This document shows, in pieces, positions 31,421-40,849 of a stretch of 64,000 bases of DNA (position 1 is its first letter; each line of letters begins with the position of its first letter). The stretch covers positions 186,001 through 250,000 of the forward strand of contig NZ_STGW01000003.1 of NCBI RefSeq assembly GCF_004912195.1, given 5' to 3'. The position numbers and the translations under genes are program-made. Source of the DNA: Nocardioides caeni. Lineage in GTDB: Bacteria; Actinomycetota; Actinomycetes; Propionibacteriales; Nocardioidaceae. Below the pieces are notes generated by a model, which had not been told where the DNA came from, searched no databases, and saw nothing but the letters and a program-made list of their open reading frames with translations.

Positions 31421-32875
31421 ATGGGCACCATGTCCCCGCCGCCTGCCGACCGACTGGAGCCGACCGTGGCCGGAAGCCTCGTCCGGGCAGCGCTGCCCGC
31501 ACTCGGCTTCGGGGTGGCCTACGCCCTCGCCACCGAGCTCGGGCGCGCCACCCGCGCGGTCGACAGCGAGGTCTCGCTGCTGTGGCCGGCTGCCGCCGTC
31601 GCGACCCTGTGGGCGATACACCTGCGCACCCTCGGCGCCCGGTCCGCCGGACTCCAGTGGGGCGTGCTCGCCGCGCTGACCTTCGGGATCAACCTGCGCA
31701 CCGGCGCCGGGCTGGACCTGTCGCTGTGGTTCGTGCTCGTCAACCTCGCCCTCGCGGCGATCACCTCCGGTGTCCTGTCGTACGGCGGACGCCGGCCCCG
31801 GCTGCGCGACCCCCTCGACCTCGGTCGGCTGATCGTGGCGGTCGCCGCGGGCACGCTGGTCGCCGGTCTCCTGGCCGTCGTGTGGTTCGCCAGCGTCGGC
31901 CGGGGCCATCTCGTGGAGACCTTCGCCCTGTTCACGGTGCGCAACGGGGTCGCTGCGCTCGGCGGTGTGGCGATCGTGCTGCGGCTCCGCGAGCACCGCC
32001 GGACGGGCGGCCCGGTGTCCGGCGCGCACCTGCTCGAGGGGCTCGGCTGCCTGCTGGTGACTGCCGGTGTGCTGGCAGCGCTGTGGGCGCTGCCCGGCAT
32101 CTCCCTGGCCTTCCTGCTGTCGGTCCCGGCCCTGTGGGTGGCGTTGCGCTTCTCGATCCCGTCGAGCGCGGTCTTCATCGTGGCGACCGCGGCGGCGGTG
32201 GCCGTCACGACGATCGCGGAGCGCGGCCCCTATGCGGGGCTGGCGCCGGTCGAGCAGGCGCTGCTGGCCCAGGGCCTGGTCGGCACGACCATGCTGACCG
32301 TGCTGGCGCTCTCGCTCCATCGCGACTCCCGCACCGACCTGATCACCCAGCTCCGCCACCTCGCGCAGCACGATCCGCTGACGGGACTGGCCAACCGCGC
32401 ACTGCTGATCGAGCGGATCGAGCGCGAGCTCCAGCGGCCCCGCTCGCAGCGGCCCACGGTCGGCATCCTCTACATCGACCTCGACGGGTTCAAGCAGATC
32501 AACGACGCCTGGGGACACCGCGAGGGTGACCTGGTGCTGAGCGAGATGGCGGGGCGGATCTCGGCGATGGTCGACGACGCCGACCTCGTGGCCCGGATCG
32601 GCGGGGACGAGTTCGTCGTCGCCTGCTTCACCATCGCCGACCAGGCCGGGCTGCACACGACCGCCGAGCGTGTCCGTGCCGGCATCGCCGTGCCCTACGG
32701 AGAGGCGGCGGACGCTCCCTACGACCGGATCACGGCCAGCATCGGCACTGCGCTGGCCGGGCGGTCGAGCACGGCACGGTCGCTGCTGGTCGAGGCCGAC
32801 CGGGCGATGTATGACGCGAAGCGGTCCGGTCGCAACCGGACCCTGCCGTCGTCGTACGTCCTGCGGCGGGCGTAG
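31421..32875 (+). CDS. MASE1-GGDEF diguanylate cyclase
   Basis: A 484-residue membrane protein. The first 300 residues hold about eight hydrophobic helices in the MASE1 sensor arrangement. Residues about 315-480 are a GGDEF domain: DPLTGLANR opens it, DLDGFKQIND precedes the active loop, and IGGDEFVV near residue 395 is an intact signature. It should make cyclic di-GMP from two GTP in response to an unknown membrane signal. No RxxD inhibition site is seen right before the motif. Start codons at 31421 and 31430 are both possible; no strong ribosome binding site distinguishes them. It is divergent from the SDR gene. Confidence 0.88.
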   Translation: MGTMSPPPADRLEPTVAGSLVRAALPALGFGVAYALATELGRATRAVDSEVSLLWPAAAVATLWAIHLRTLGARSAGLQWGVLAALTFGINLRTGAGLDLSLWFVLVNLALAAITSGVLSYGGRRPRLRDPLDLGRLIVAVAAGTLVAGLLAVVWFASVGRGHLVETFALFTVRNGVAALGGVAIVLRLREHRRTGGPVSGAHLLEGLGCLLVTAGVLAALWALPGISLAFLLSVPALWVALRFSIPSSAVFIVATAAAVAVTTIAERGPYAGLAPVEQALLAQGLVGTTMLTVLALSLHRDSRTDLITQLRHLAQHDPLTGLANRALLIERIERELQRPRSQRPTVGILYIDLDGFKQINDAWGHREGDLVLSEMAGRISAMVDDADLVARIGGDEFVVACFTIADQAGLHTTAERVRAGIAVPYGEAADAPYDRITASIGTALAGRSSTARSLLVEADRAMYDAKRSGRNRTLPSSYVLRRA

Positions 32876-32901
32876 GCGGTCAGGGCCGGATCGACCCCGG
32901 G

Positions 32902-33384
32902 TCAGCCCATGGACTCCGCGCCGGTCCGGATCGCCTGGCGGATCCGGGGATAGGTGCCGCAGCGGCAGACGTTGCGGATCCCGTCGAGGTCGGCGTCCGT
33001 GATCGCCCGTCCCTCGGCGCGCACCCGGTTGACCAGCGCGACGGCCGCCATGATCTGGCCGGGCTGGCAGTAGCCGCACTGGGAGACGTCGTGCTCGAGC
33101 CACGCCTCCTGCATCGGATGCAGGCCGTCACCCTCCACCGTGTCGGCGAGACCCTCGATCGTGGTGATCTCGTCGTCCTCGCCGATCTGGTCGATCGGCA
33201 CCGCACAGGGGTTGAACGCCTTGCCGTTGACGTGCGACGTGCAGGCCTTGCAGACGTTGATCCCGCAGCCGTACTTGGGGCCGGTGACGCCCAGGACGTC
33301 GCGCAGGACCCACAGGACGCGGACACCGTCCTCGACGTCGACCGTCACGGTCTCCCCGTTGAGGCGGAAGGTGTGCTGGGGCAT
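32902..33384 (-). CDS. [2Fe-2S] subunit of a molybdenum hydroxylase (isoquinoline 1-oxidoreductase alpha-like)
   Basis: A 160-residue iron-sulfur protein with both cluster sites of the xanthine-dehydrogenase family: C-x4-C-x2-C in GCGINVCKAC, with a further Cys in NPCAVP, for the plant-type cluster, and C-x2-C...C-x-C in CGYCQPGQ and CRCGTYPRI for the helical one. It carries electrons from the molybdenum subunit encoded directly upstream on the same strand, 9 bp away. No FAD subunit gene is present, which fits the two-subunit isoquinoline-type enzymes. GAGGAGGAGCG precedes the ATG. Confidence 0.9.
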   Translation of the reverse strand: MPQHTFRLNGETVTVDVEDGVRVLWVLRDVLGVTGPKYGCGINVCKACTSHVNGKAFNPCAVPIDQIGEDDEITTIEGLADTVEGDGLHPMQEAWLEHDVSQCGYCQPGQIMAAVALVNRVRAEGRAITDADLDGIRNVCRCGTYPRIRQAIRTGAESMG

Positions 33385-33393
33385 CGCTCCTCC

Positions 33394-35715
33394 TCAGAAC
33401 GTGTAGGACAGGCCGTCGGTCGGCGACGGCGGGACGGGCGGGACGAAGGACTTGGGCTCGAAGTGCAGCGGATCGTGGAAGTTGATCGGGAACTCCGTCG
33501 GCATCCGACCCGTCGCCCGGGCCCAGGCGCAGGCGACTGCCGCCATGGACGCGGCGACCCCGGCCTCCCCGACCCCGCCCGGTTCGGTGCTGTCCGAGTC
33601 GAGCACCTCGCACCGGAAGTCCAGTGGCGTGTTCCACTGCCGCGTGTAGGCCGAGTTGTCCCAGCTGGCCTCGAGGAAGTGGCCGTCGACGAGGTGGTTG
33701 GAGTAGGTCAGGGCCTGCGCCAGGCCGTCGGCGAAGCCGCCCATCATCTGCGCCTTCACGCCGTCGGGATTGATGACGAGCCCGGCGTCCACGACGACGG
33801 TGGCGCGGGTGACCCGTGGTCCGGTGACGGCGTCGCGGACCTTGCGGTTGACGGTCTCCGGGCGGCAGTCGATCTCGACGAGGACGGCGGTCGCGCCCTT
33901 GTATTCCTTGTGGATCGCGATTCCCTGGGCCGTCCCGGCGGGCATCGCGCGCCCCCACTCCCCCAGCTCGGCGACACGATCGAGCACCCGCCGGACGACC
34001 TTGCTCTTGAGGTGGCTGCGCCGGAAGGCGACCGGGTCCTTGCCCAGCCGGGCGGCGAGCCGGTCGACCATCAGCTCGTTGGCGGTGGCGACGTCGGGCG
34101 AGTAGATGTTGCGCACCGAGCCGGTGTTGAAGCGGGTCGGCGCCGGCTGCGGCTCGTTGAGCAGCTGGGTGATGACGCCGAAGTTGTAGGGCAGCTCCTG
34201 GGTCAGCAGGAACACCGTCTCGGAGAACCCGAGGTTGCCCAGCCCCGTCGGGAGGGCCGCCACCTCGGCCGTGAGGCGCTCGCCCAGGCCGTGCCTCCAG
34301 TCGACGGGGACACTGGTGTGACGCTGCTCGAAGGTCAGCACGCTGCCGGCCAGGACGGTGGCCCGGATCCGCGACACCGCCATCGGGTGGACCCGACCCT
34401 GCCGGGGCTCGTCGGCGCGGTGCCACATCAGCTTGACCGGTGCACCGAAGGCCTTCGACGCGTGGGCTGCCTCGATGGCGGCGTCACTGAACAGCTTGCG
34501 CCCGAACGAGCCGCCGCCCTGGACCACGTTGACCGTGACCTTCGCCTGCGACAGTCCGAGCGCCTTGGCGACCTTGGACTGCGCGTCGATGGGCGACTTC
34601 AGCCCGCCCCAGATCGTCGCCGACCCGTCTCGTACGTCGGCAACGGCACAGTTGGGCTCGAGTGCCGAGCCGCTGCGGAAGTGGAAGACGAACTCACCTT
34701 CGACCGAGGCCGCGCCGAGCTTCGGTACCGCCAGTGGCAGCTGCGCGCGGCGCAGCTCGGTGAGCACGTCGGCGGCGTCCTTGCCGGGCACCGTGCCGGG
34801 GTTCCACTCGACGTCGAGCGCCCGGACGGCGTCGATGCACTGGCCGAAGGTGCGCGCACGAACCGCGACGCCGGTCGGGATGATCGCGACGTGGGTGACG
34901 CCGGGCATCTCCTCCACGTCGCCCTGGTTGCGCACCGACCGCGCCGTCCCGTTGAGGTCGGGGGCCCGGCACACCATCGTGGGCAGCGCGTGGGGGACGT
35001 CGAGGTCCATCGCGAATTCCTTGCGGCCGGTCACCGCGTCGACGGCGTCGATGCGCCGGTGTCCCTTGCCGACCAGCGCGAGGGACGCGTCGTCCTTGAG
35101 CCGGACCCGCACCTGCTTCGTCTCGGGGATCACCGCCGAGGCAGCGGCCTCGCCATAGGTCAGGCTCTCGCCACCGGGCGCCTGGATCACGCCGGCCTTG
35201 GCGACGAGGCTCGAGACGATCGCGCCCAGCTGGATCGCCGCCGCCTCGAGCAGCGCCTTGCGCGCGACGGCTGCCGCCACGCGGACCGGTGTGTACATCG
35301 AGATGATCGTGTTGGACCCGCCGGTCAGCTGGTTGAAGAGCAGCTCAGGTCGCGCCGGCGCGAGGGTGACGTGCACCCGCTCGATCGGGAGGTCCAGCTC
35401 GTCGGCGATCAGCATCGCGACGGCGGTGGTGATCCCCTGCCCGACCTCCATCCGCGGCAGCGCGAAGTGCGCGTCACCCTGGTCGTCGATGCGGATCCCG
35501 ATGAGGTTCGAGGTCGGCAGCGCGCAGTGTGTCAGGAAGTCGTTGAGGTCGTAGAGCTCGGCGACCTGGGGCAGCGACGGGATCGGCAGCGCGCTGGCCG
35601 GCGCCGCACCGAGCGTCAGGTCCGCGGCCACCGCCACGCCCGCTCCGCCGACGACATAGCCGACGAACGTCCGGCGGCTGAGCCGGGCAGGAGGCTGCCC
35701 GTCGTGATTCCCCAT
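33394..35715 (-). CDS. Molybdopterin-binding subunit of a molybdenum hydroxylase (isoquinoline 1-oxidoreductase beta-like), Tat-exported
   Basis: A 773-residue catalytic subunit of the xanthine-dehydrogenase superfamily. The N-terminus carries a Tat signal (LSRRTFVGYVV, then a hydrophobic stretch to APASA), so the folded cofactor-loaded complex is exported and its small partner travels with it. MEVGQGITTA, GGSFGRKLF and PGGVGEAGVAA are the cofactor- and substrate-site motifs, with the last containing the catalytic Glu. Related enzymes hydroxylate N-heterocycles or oxidise aldehydes outside the membrane. Substrate unknown. No molybdenum-cofactor genes lie nearby. Confidence 0.9.
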   Translation of the reverse strand: MGNHDGQPPARLSRRTFVGYVVGGAGVAVAADLTLGAAPASALPIPSLPQVAELYDLNDFLTHCALPTSNLIGIRIDDQGDAHFALPRMEVGQGITTAVAMLIADELDLPIERVHVTLAPARPELLFNQLTGGSNTIISMYTPVRVAAAVARKALLEAAAIQLGAIVSSLVAKAGVIQAPGGESLTYGEAAASAVIPETKQVRVRLKDDASLALVGKGHRRIDAVDAVTGRKEFAMDLDVPHALPTMVCRAPDLNGTARSVRNQGDVEEMPGVTHVAIIPTGVAVRARTFGQCIDAVRALDVEWNPGTVPGKDAADVLTELRRAQLPLAVPKLGAASVEGEFVFHFRSGSALEPNCAVADVRDGSATIWGGLKSPIDAQSKVAKALGLSQAKVTVNVVQGGGSFGRKLFSDAAIEAAHASKAFGAPVKLMWHRADEPRQGRVHPMAVSRIRATVLAGSVLTFEQRHTSVPVDWRHGLGERLTAEVAALPTGLGNLGFSETVFLLTQELPYNFGVITQLLNEPQPAPTRFNTGSVRNIYSPDVATANELMVDRLAARLGKDPVAFRRSHLKSKVVRRVLDRVAELGEWGRAMPAGTAQGIAIHKEYKGATAVLVEIDCRPETVNRKVRDAVTGPRVTRATVVVDAGLVINPDGVKAQMMGGFADGLAQALTYSNHLVDGHFLEASWDNSAYTRQWNTPLDFRCEVLDSDSTEPGGVGEAGVAASMAAVACAWARATGRMPTEFPINFHDPLHFEPKSFVPPVPPSPTDGLSYTF

Positions 35716-35770
35716 GAATGACCCCCCGAGATGTGATCGTGGTCACTCCACCATCCCGGTCCGCCGTTGG

Positions 35771-36391
35771 TCAACGGTTGGCTCGCGCCCCGTCCAGCTC
35801 CGGGAGGACTCGCTCGACGAGGGCGAGCAGCGCCTCCCTCAGCAGCAGGTGCGCCTGCTCGCGGGTCAGCGCCTCCTCCCGCACCCACTCCTTGATCGCC
35901 CCCCGAGCCAGCTCGCCGAACGACCGGATGACGGCGCGGGACGCGGCGTCCTCCGGGTCACCGCCGACCATCTCGAGCACCCTGCCCGCCGCCACATCGG
36001 CGCCCGCGTCGAGGATCGCGAGCACCTCGGGGTCCTCCCCGACCCCTTCGGCTGCACGCACGGTGATGTAGGAGGCCCGTTCGGGTGTCCAGGACGACAG
36101 GAACCACCGCACGGCCACGTCGACGCGATCGGTCAGCGGACCGGTCGGCAGCGGCACGTCCTCGATGGTCGGCAGGAGCGCTGCTCGCCGTACGACCTCG
36201 AGGTAGAGGGCGCGCTTGTCGCCGAAGTAGTGGTTGAGCAACCCACGGGCGATGCCGGCCTCGCGGGCCAGCTCGGTGGTGGACACGTCCGCAAACGGAC
36301 GATCGGCGAACAGCCGCTCGGCCGCGAGCAGGATCTGCTCGCGGCGGGCGTCCGGCGAGAGCCGGCGGCGGCGTACGTCGGAGGTGGTCAC
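35771..36391 (-). CDS. TetR-family transcriptional regulator
   Basis: A 206-residue TetR protein. The DNA-binding domain runs from RREQILLAAERLFADR through VSTTELAREAGIARGLLNHYFGDKRALYLEV near residues 15-62. The rest is an all-helical ligand domain. GTG 36391 has AGGG about 8 nt upstream; GTG 36400 is an alternative. It is divergent from an MpaB-type oxygenase gene, with a perfect TTGGCA/TGCCAA repeat between them that is probably its operator. The oxygenase and the acyl-CoA dehydrogenase behind it are the probable targets, suggesting control of a lipid or hydrophobic-substrate pathway. Confidence 0.87.
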   Translation of the reverse strand: MTTSDVRRRRLSPDARREQILLAAERLFADRPFADVSTTELAREAGIARGLLNHYFGDKRALYLEVVRRAALLPTIEDVPLPTGPLTDRVDVAVRWFLSSWTPERASYITVRAAEGVGEDPEVLAILDAGADVAAGRVLEMVGGDPEDAASRAVIRSFGELARGAIKEWVREEALTREQAHLLLREALLALVERVLPELDGARANR

Positions 36392-36407
36392 GTCCCGCAC
36401 CCTACTA

Positions 36408-36422
36408 TTGGCAGGTTGCCAA
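36408..36422. promoter_or_regulatory. Palindromic operator between tetR and the MpaB-type gene
   Basis: TTGGCA-ggt-TGCCAA, a perfect 6-bp dyad with a 3-bp spacer, upstream of the TACGCT -10 of the oxygenase and next to the tetR start. Its location allows one repressor to control both directions. Confidence 0.6.
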
Positions 36423-36430
36423 CAACAGTC

Positions 36431-36436
36431 TACGCT
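36431..36436 (+). promoter_or_regulatory. -10 hexamer of the MpaB-type oxygenase gene
   Basis: TACGCT, 6 nt before GTG 36443, and 8 bp downstream of the palindrome. Confidence 0.55.
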
Positions 36437-36442
36437 GATCGG

Positions 36443-37306
36443 GTGACCACTTCCGTCGAGCGCACGCCGACCCGGGTCCGGGACGTCCCCGTCCCCGCCG
36501 GCTTCGACATGCGCGACCACCTGTCGGGCATCGGCGCCCACCTGGCCGGCCCCGCCAACGTCATCCTGCAGCTGAGCTGGCCGGCCGTCGGCTACGGCGT
36601 GATGAACAGCCGGGTCCACGACGGCGCCGCGATGAAGCGGCCCTTCAAGCGTGGTCGCACGACGTTCACCTACATCGCCGTCGCGATGCTCGGCACCGAC
36701 GAGGAGCGCGCCGCCTTCCGCAAGGAGGTCAACCGGCAGCACGCGCAGGTCGTCTCCCGCGAGGGCGAGCCCGTGCAGTACCGCGGCATGGATCCCGGCC
36801 TGCAGACCTGGGTCGCGGCCTGCCTCTACTACGGCACCGTCGACATGATCGAGAAGATGCACGGCCCGATCACCGACGAGGCCGAGGCCGACGCGCTCTA
36901 TGCGCACTGCGCCCGCTTCGGCACGACGCTGCAGATGCCGGCCGACGCCTGGCCCGCCGACCGCGCCGCCTTCGACGCCTACTGGGAGGACGGTCTGGCG
37001 CAGGCCAGCATCGATCCGGCGATCGCCCAGTTCCTGCTCACGCTCACCGAGTTCAAGAACTTCCCGAAGCCCTTCCACACCCTCGGCCGCGGGATGGTCT
37101 TCATCACCACCGGCTTCCTCCCGCCCGAGATCCGCGAGGCGATGAGCCTGCCGTGGAACCGGCGCATGCAGAAGCGCTTCGACCGGATCCTGCGCATCGC
37201 CGGTCGGATCGAGCGGGCCCTCCCGCGCTTCCTCAAGAACTTCCCGTTCAACCTCTACCTGTGGGACATGCGGATGCGTCGCCGTTTCCGCAGGCCGCTC
37301 GTCTGA
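36443..37306 (+). CDS. MpaB-type oxygenase (DUF2236)
   Basis: A 287-residue protein of the DUF2236/MpaB family, which includes latex-clearing-protein-like haem oxygenases and the fungal MpaB oxygenase. Conserved pieces seen are the P-A-N-V-I-L-Q-L opening near residue 35, the V-N-R-Q-H segment near 98, DPGLQTWVAACLYYG near 117 with the family's R/K and His pattern, and a basic C-terminal tail. It probably acts on a hydrophobic substrate at the membrane. Control by the divergent TetR is likely. A 41-bp gap separates it from the acyl-CoA dehydrogenase, so the two probably form an operon. Confidence 0.82.
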   Translation: MTTSVERTPTRVRDVPVPAGFDMRDHLSGIGAHLAGPANVILQLSWPAVGYGVMNSRVHDGAAMKRPFKRGRTTFTYIAVAMLGTDEERAAFRKEVNRQHAQVVSREGEPVQYRGMDPGLQTWVAACLYYGTVDMIEKMHGPITDEAEADALYAHCARFGTTLQMPADAWPADRAAFDAYWEDGLAQASIDPAIAQFLLTLTEFKNFPKPFHTLGRGMVFITTGFLPPEIREAMSLPWNRRMQKRFDRILRIAGRIERALPRFLKNFPFNLYLWDMRMRRRFRRPLV

Positions 37307-37347
37307 CCGGACGTCCCTCCCCTCCCGTCACCAGCAAGGACACCCCG

Positions 37348-38547
37348 ATGGACTTCGACCTGCCCGAATCCGCCCTCGCCGTCCGCGAGGGCGTCGCCGC
37401 CGTCGCCGCGAAGTACGACCACGCCTACTGGTCGCAGTGCGAGGAGGAGCACCGGTTCCCGCAGGAGATCTTCGACGATCTCGGCCGTGGCGGCTGGTTC
37501 GGTCTCTGCGTTCCCGAGGAGTACGGCGGTGGCGGCCAGGGGCTGCTCGAGCTCGCCGTCGCCAACATGACGCTGTGCGCCTCCGGAGGCGTGGCGGGCA
37601 CGTTCTTCTACGTGACGACCCCCGGGTTCGGCGCGATGACGCTGACCCGGCACGGCTCGGAGGAGCAGAAGCAGCGGATCCTCCCCGGTCTGGCCGACGG
37701 CACGGTGCAGTTCTGCCTGGCGCTGACCGAGCCCGATGCCGGCTCCAACGCCATCGAGATCAAGACGTCGGCGCGACGCGACCCCGACAACACCGACGAC
37801 TTCCTGATCAAGGGCCAGAAGATCTGGATCTCCAACGTGGAGAACGCCGACTGGATGGTCGCCGTCACCCGCACCATCCCCGCGGCCGAGACCAAGGCGC
37901 AGGGCCTGCCCCGCACCGCGGGCTTCACCCTCTTCCTGGTCGACGTCAAGCAGGCGCTCGCCGACGGAACGCTCTCCTACAACCCCATCCCCAAGATGGG
38001 CAGCAACATCCTGCACTCCTCGCAGGTCTTCTTCGACGATGTCCGCGTCCCCGCCGAGAACGTCATCGGCGAGGTCGACGCCGGTTTCGGCGTGCTGTGG
38101 GACGTGCTCAACCCCGAGCGCATCCTCGCCGCCTCCGGCGGCATCGGCACTGCGGACGCCGCATTGAAGATCGCCTGTGACTACGCCCGCGAGCGGGAGG
38201 TCTTCGGCCGTCCCATCGGCGCCAACCAAGGACTGCAGTTCCCGCTGGCCCAGCTCAAGGCCAAGACCGAGCTGGGGCGACTGATGACCTATCAGGCCGC
38301 GTGGCTGTTCGACCAGGGCCGCCCGTGCGGCAACGAGGCCAACGTCGCGAAGCTGACCGGCGCCCAGGTCGGCTGGGAGGCGGCGAACCAGGCGTTCCAG
38401 ACGCTCGCAGGCATGGCCTACTCCAAGGAGTACCCCGTCGAGCGGATCTTCCGCGACGCCCGGATCGCCAAGAACATCCCCGTCGCCGAGGAGCTCGTGC
38501 TGGCCCACATCGGCACGGCGATGCTGGGGCTCCCCAAGTCCTACTGA
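37348..38547 (+). CDS. Acyl-CoA dehydrogenase
   Basis: A 399-residue acyl-CoA dehydrogenase of normal length. CVPEEYGGGG, LALTEPDAGSN, KIWISN and a REVFGRPIGANQG segment mark the FAD and substrate sites. The C-terminal part has QTLAGMAYSKEYPVERIFRDARI, the usual FAD-binding end. The Glu of the short-chain catalytic position is not evident there; in the long-chain branch it lies elsewhere. It oxidises a fatty acyl-CoA and delivers electrons to ETF. AAGGA lies 7 nt before ATG 37348. It follows the oxygenase gene on the same strand. Confidence 0.88.
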   Translation: MDFDLPESALAVREGVAAVAAKYDHAYWSQCEEEHRFPQEIFDDLGRGGWFGLCVPEEYGGGGQGLLELAVANMTLCASGGVAGTFFYVTTPGFGAMTLTRHGSEEQKQRILPGLADGTVQFCLALTEPDAGSNAIEIKTSARRDPDNTDDFLIKGQKIWISNVENADWMVAVTRTIPAAETKAQGLPRTAGFTLFLVDVKQALADGTLSYNPIPKMGSNILHSSQVFFDDVRVPAENVIGEVDAGFGVLWDVLNPERILAASGGIGTADAALKIACDYAREREVFGRPIGANQGLQFPLAQLKAKTELGRLMTYQAAWLFDQGRPCGNEANVAKLTGAQVGWEAANQAFQTLAGMAYSKEYPVERIFRDARIAKNIPVAEELVLAHIGTAMLGLPKSY

Positions 38548-38553
38548 GCCGCG

Positions 38554-40647
38554 TCAGGCGCCGAGCGCGCGGGCGACCATCACCACGGAACCGGCCGGGA
38601 TGCCGGGGCTGTAGTGATAGCCCTGCACCTCGTCGCAGCCGCGCTCGCGCAGGTAGCGCTCCTGCAGCTCGGTCTCCACCCCCTCGGCGACGACCGTCAT
38701 GCCCAGCGCGTGCGCCATCACGATGATGGCGTCGACGATGGCCGCCTGGGAGTCGATGTCGGCGATCTCGCTGATGAACGACCGGTCGATCTTGATCTTG
38801 TCGATCGGGAAGCGGGTCAGGTAGGCCAGGGAGCTGTAGCCACGGCCGAAGTCGTCGACGACGACCGACACCCCGAGCTCTCGCAACGCGTTGAGGGTCG
38901 CGACCACGTCGCCGCTGTCCTCGATGAGGATGCCCTCGGTGATCTCGACCTCGAGCTGACCGGGGTCGAGGCCGGTCACCGCGATCGCCTCCGCGATCTC
39001 GGCGATCCAGGCCGTGCCGCGCAGCTGGCGGGGTGAGACGTTGACGGCCAGCCGCAGGGGGCGGCCGAGCTCCTCCTGCATCCGCACCACCGCCGAGCAG
39101 GCGTTGCGCAGCACCCACTCCCCCAGCTGGGCGATCATGCCGCCGTCCTCGGCGACCGGGATGAACCGGTCGGGTGGCACGGAGCCCAGGCTCGGGCTCG
39201 TCCAGCGGGCCAGCGCCTCCACACCCACGACCTCACCGGAGCCCAGATCGACCTGCGGCTGATAGACCAGCGAGAGCTCGTCGGCCTCGATCGCCTGGCG
39301 CAGGGCAGCCGACAGCGAGAGCTTGTCGTTGTTGTCCTCGAGCATCGCCGGCGCGAACCAGCGCACGGTGTTGCGGCCGGCCGCCTTGGCCTGGTACATC
39401 GCGATGTCGCCGTGCTTGAGGAGGGTGACAGGATCGCCGCCATCGGTGGGATAGAGCGTGCCGCCGATGCTGCCGGTGACGGCCAGCTCGTAGCCGTGGA
39501 CCACCACCGGTGCCAGCACCTCGGCCATCAGGCGCTCGAGCCGACCCTCGAGGTCGGTGCCGGGCTCGAGGTCGTCCAGGACCAGCACGAACTCGTCCCC
39601 ACCCAGACGGGCGACGACGTCGGTGCTGCGGACCATCGCCAGCAGCCGCTCGGCGACGACCACCAGCAGCTCGTCGCCGATGTGATGGCCCAGCGAGTCG
39701 TTGATCCGCTTGAAGTGGTCCAGGTCGAGCAGCAGCAGCGCCAGCTGACCGCCGGTGCGGTCGCACGTCTCGACCGCCTGGTCGAGGTAGCGCAGCAGGA
39801 GGGTCCGGTTCGGCAGGTTGGTCAGGGCGTCGTGGGTCGCGAGGTGCTCGACGCGGTTGCGCGACTCGATGCGGTGCGCGATGTCGTAGGCGACCACGAC
39901 GTGCCCGGCCTCGCCCTCGTGCGCGCCGGCCAGTGGCACGATCGCCTCGTTGACCGGGATCATCGCGCCGCTGCGGTGGCGATAGACCCACTCCTCCTCC
40001 GGCGAGTCCCGGACGAGCACGGGGGCGCCGTCGGCGTACCGCGGTCGCTCGACGCCGTCGATGTCGGTGAGCCAGCGCCCGATCAGGTCGGCCTGGCGGT
40101 GGCCGAGGAGCTCCTCCGCGGCAGGATTCGCGGTGAGGATGCGGCCATGGTGGTCGGTGACGAGGACGGAGAAGGGCATCGCGTCGAGGATCGAGCGGCG
40201 CAGGCGGTCCTCGCGGGCGAGGGTGAGCGCCTCCTGGCCGCGGACCCGTTCGGTGATGTCGATGACCGACGCCAGGACGTGTCGCTGCCCCCCGATGACG
40301 ATCGGGTTCAGGCCGATCTCGACCGGCATCTCGCTGCCATCGCGGCGCAGTCCGAAGAGCTCCCGACCGACGCCCATGCTGCGGCGCTCCGGCTGGGCGA
40401 CGTAGGAGGCTCGCTCGACGTCGTGGTGATGGCGGAAGCGCGCCGGGATCAGGTCCTCCACCCGCAGGGTGAGGAGCTCGTCGCGCTCGTAGCCGAAGGA
40501 CCGCTCGGCCTCCCCGTTGGCCAGGACGATCTGTCCTGCGGCGTCGACGAGGAGCATCGCGCTGGGTGCTGCCTCGATGACCAACCGCAGCCGATCGTCG
40601 GGATCCACCACCTCGGCCAGCACGGCCCCCTCGACACGGGACTCCAT
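38554..40647 (-). CDS. PAS-PAS-GGDEF-EAL cyclic di-GMP signalling protein
   Basis: A 697-residue soluble protein with two PAS domains (about 20-135 and 150-265), a GGDEF domain with intact LGGDEFVL near residue 349, and an EAL domain opening with VEALARW near residue 477. The EAL domain keeps NVSPRQL, the E-x-T-E equivalent (EVEITEG), DDFGRGYSS and KIDRSFI, so it should be able to hydrolyse cyclic di-GMP; the GGDEF half may be active or regulatory. ATG 40647 is chosen because GGAGGGG lies just upstream and the frame before it is not conserved. It diverges from a glycosyltransferase gene. Confidence 0.9.
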   Translation of the reverse strand: MESRVEGAVLAEVVDPDDRLRLVIEAAPSAMLLVDAAGQIVLANGEAERSFGYERDELLTLRVEDLIPARFRHHHDVERASYVAQPERRSMGVGRELFGLRRDGSEMPVEIGLNPIVIGGQRHVLASVIDITERVRGQEALTLAREDRLRRSILDAMPFSVLVTDHHGRILTANPAAEELLGHRQADLIGRWLTDIDGVERPRYADGAPVLVRDSPEEEWVYRHRSGAMIPVNEAIVPLAGAHEGEAGHVVVAYDIAHRIESRNRVEHLATHDALTNLPNRTLLLRYLDQAVETCDRTGGQLALLLLDLDHFKRINDSLGHHIGDELLVVVAERLLAMVRSTDVVARLGGDEFVLVLDDLEPGTDLEGRLERLMAEVLAPVVVHGYELAVTGSIGGTLYPTDGGDPVTLLKHGDIAMYQAKAAGRNTVRWFAPAMLEDNNDKLSLSAALRQAIEADELSLVYQPQVDLGSGEVVGVEALARWTSPSLGSVPPDRFIPVAEDGGMIAQLGEWVLRNACSAVVRMQEELGRPLRLAVNVSPRQLRGTAWIAEIAEAIAVTGLDPGQLEVEITEGILIEDSGDVVATLNALRELGVSVVVDDFGRGYSSLAYLTRFPIDKIKIDRSFISEIADIDSQAAIVDAIIVMAHALGMTVVAEGVETELQERYLRERGCDEVQGYHYSPGIPAGSVVMVARALGA

Positions 40648-40849
40648 GACCCCTCCATCTCGGGGCGCGCCACCCCGTCGCCCCATCCTGACGCTCCTTC
40701 GGCCCCCGGACGACCGTTCGGAGCAGTTCGGGACCTTGGTCCCGAGTTTCGCGGCGAACGGTCCCGACCGCCGCCATGCCGGCCCGCGGACCGCTCCGAC
40801 ACCCCTACCGTCGGGGCGGGGCGCGTCGACGTCCCTGGAGAGGAACATC

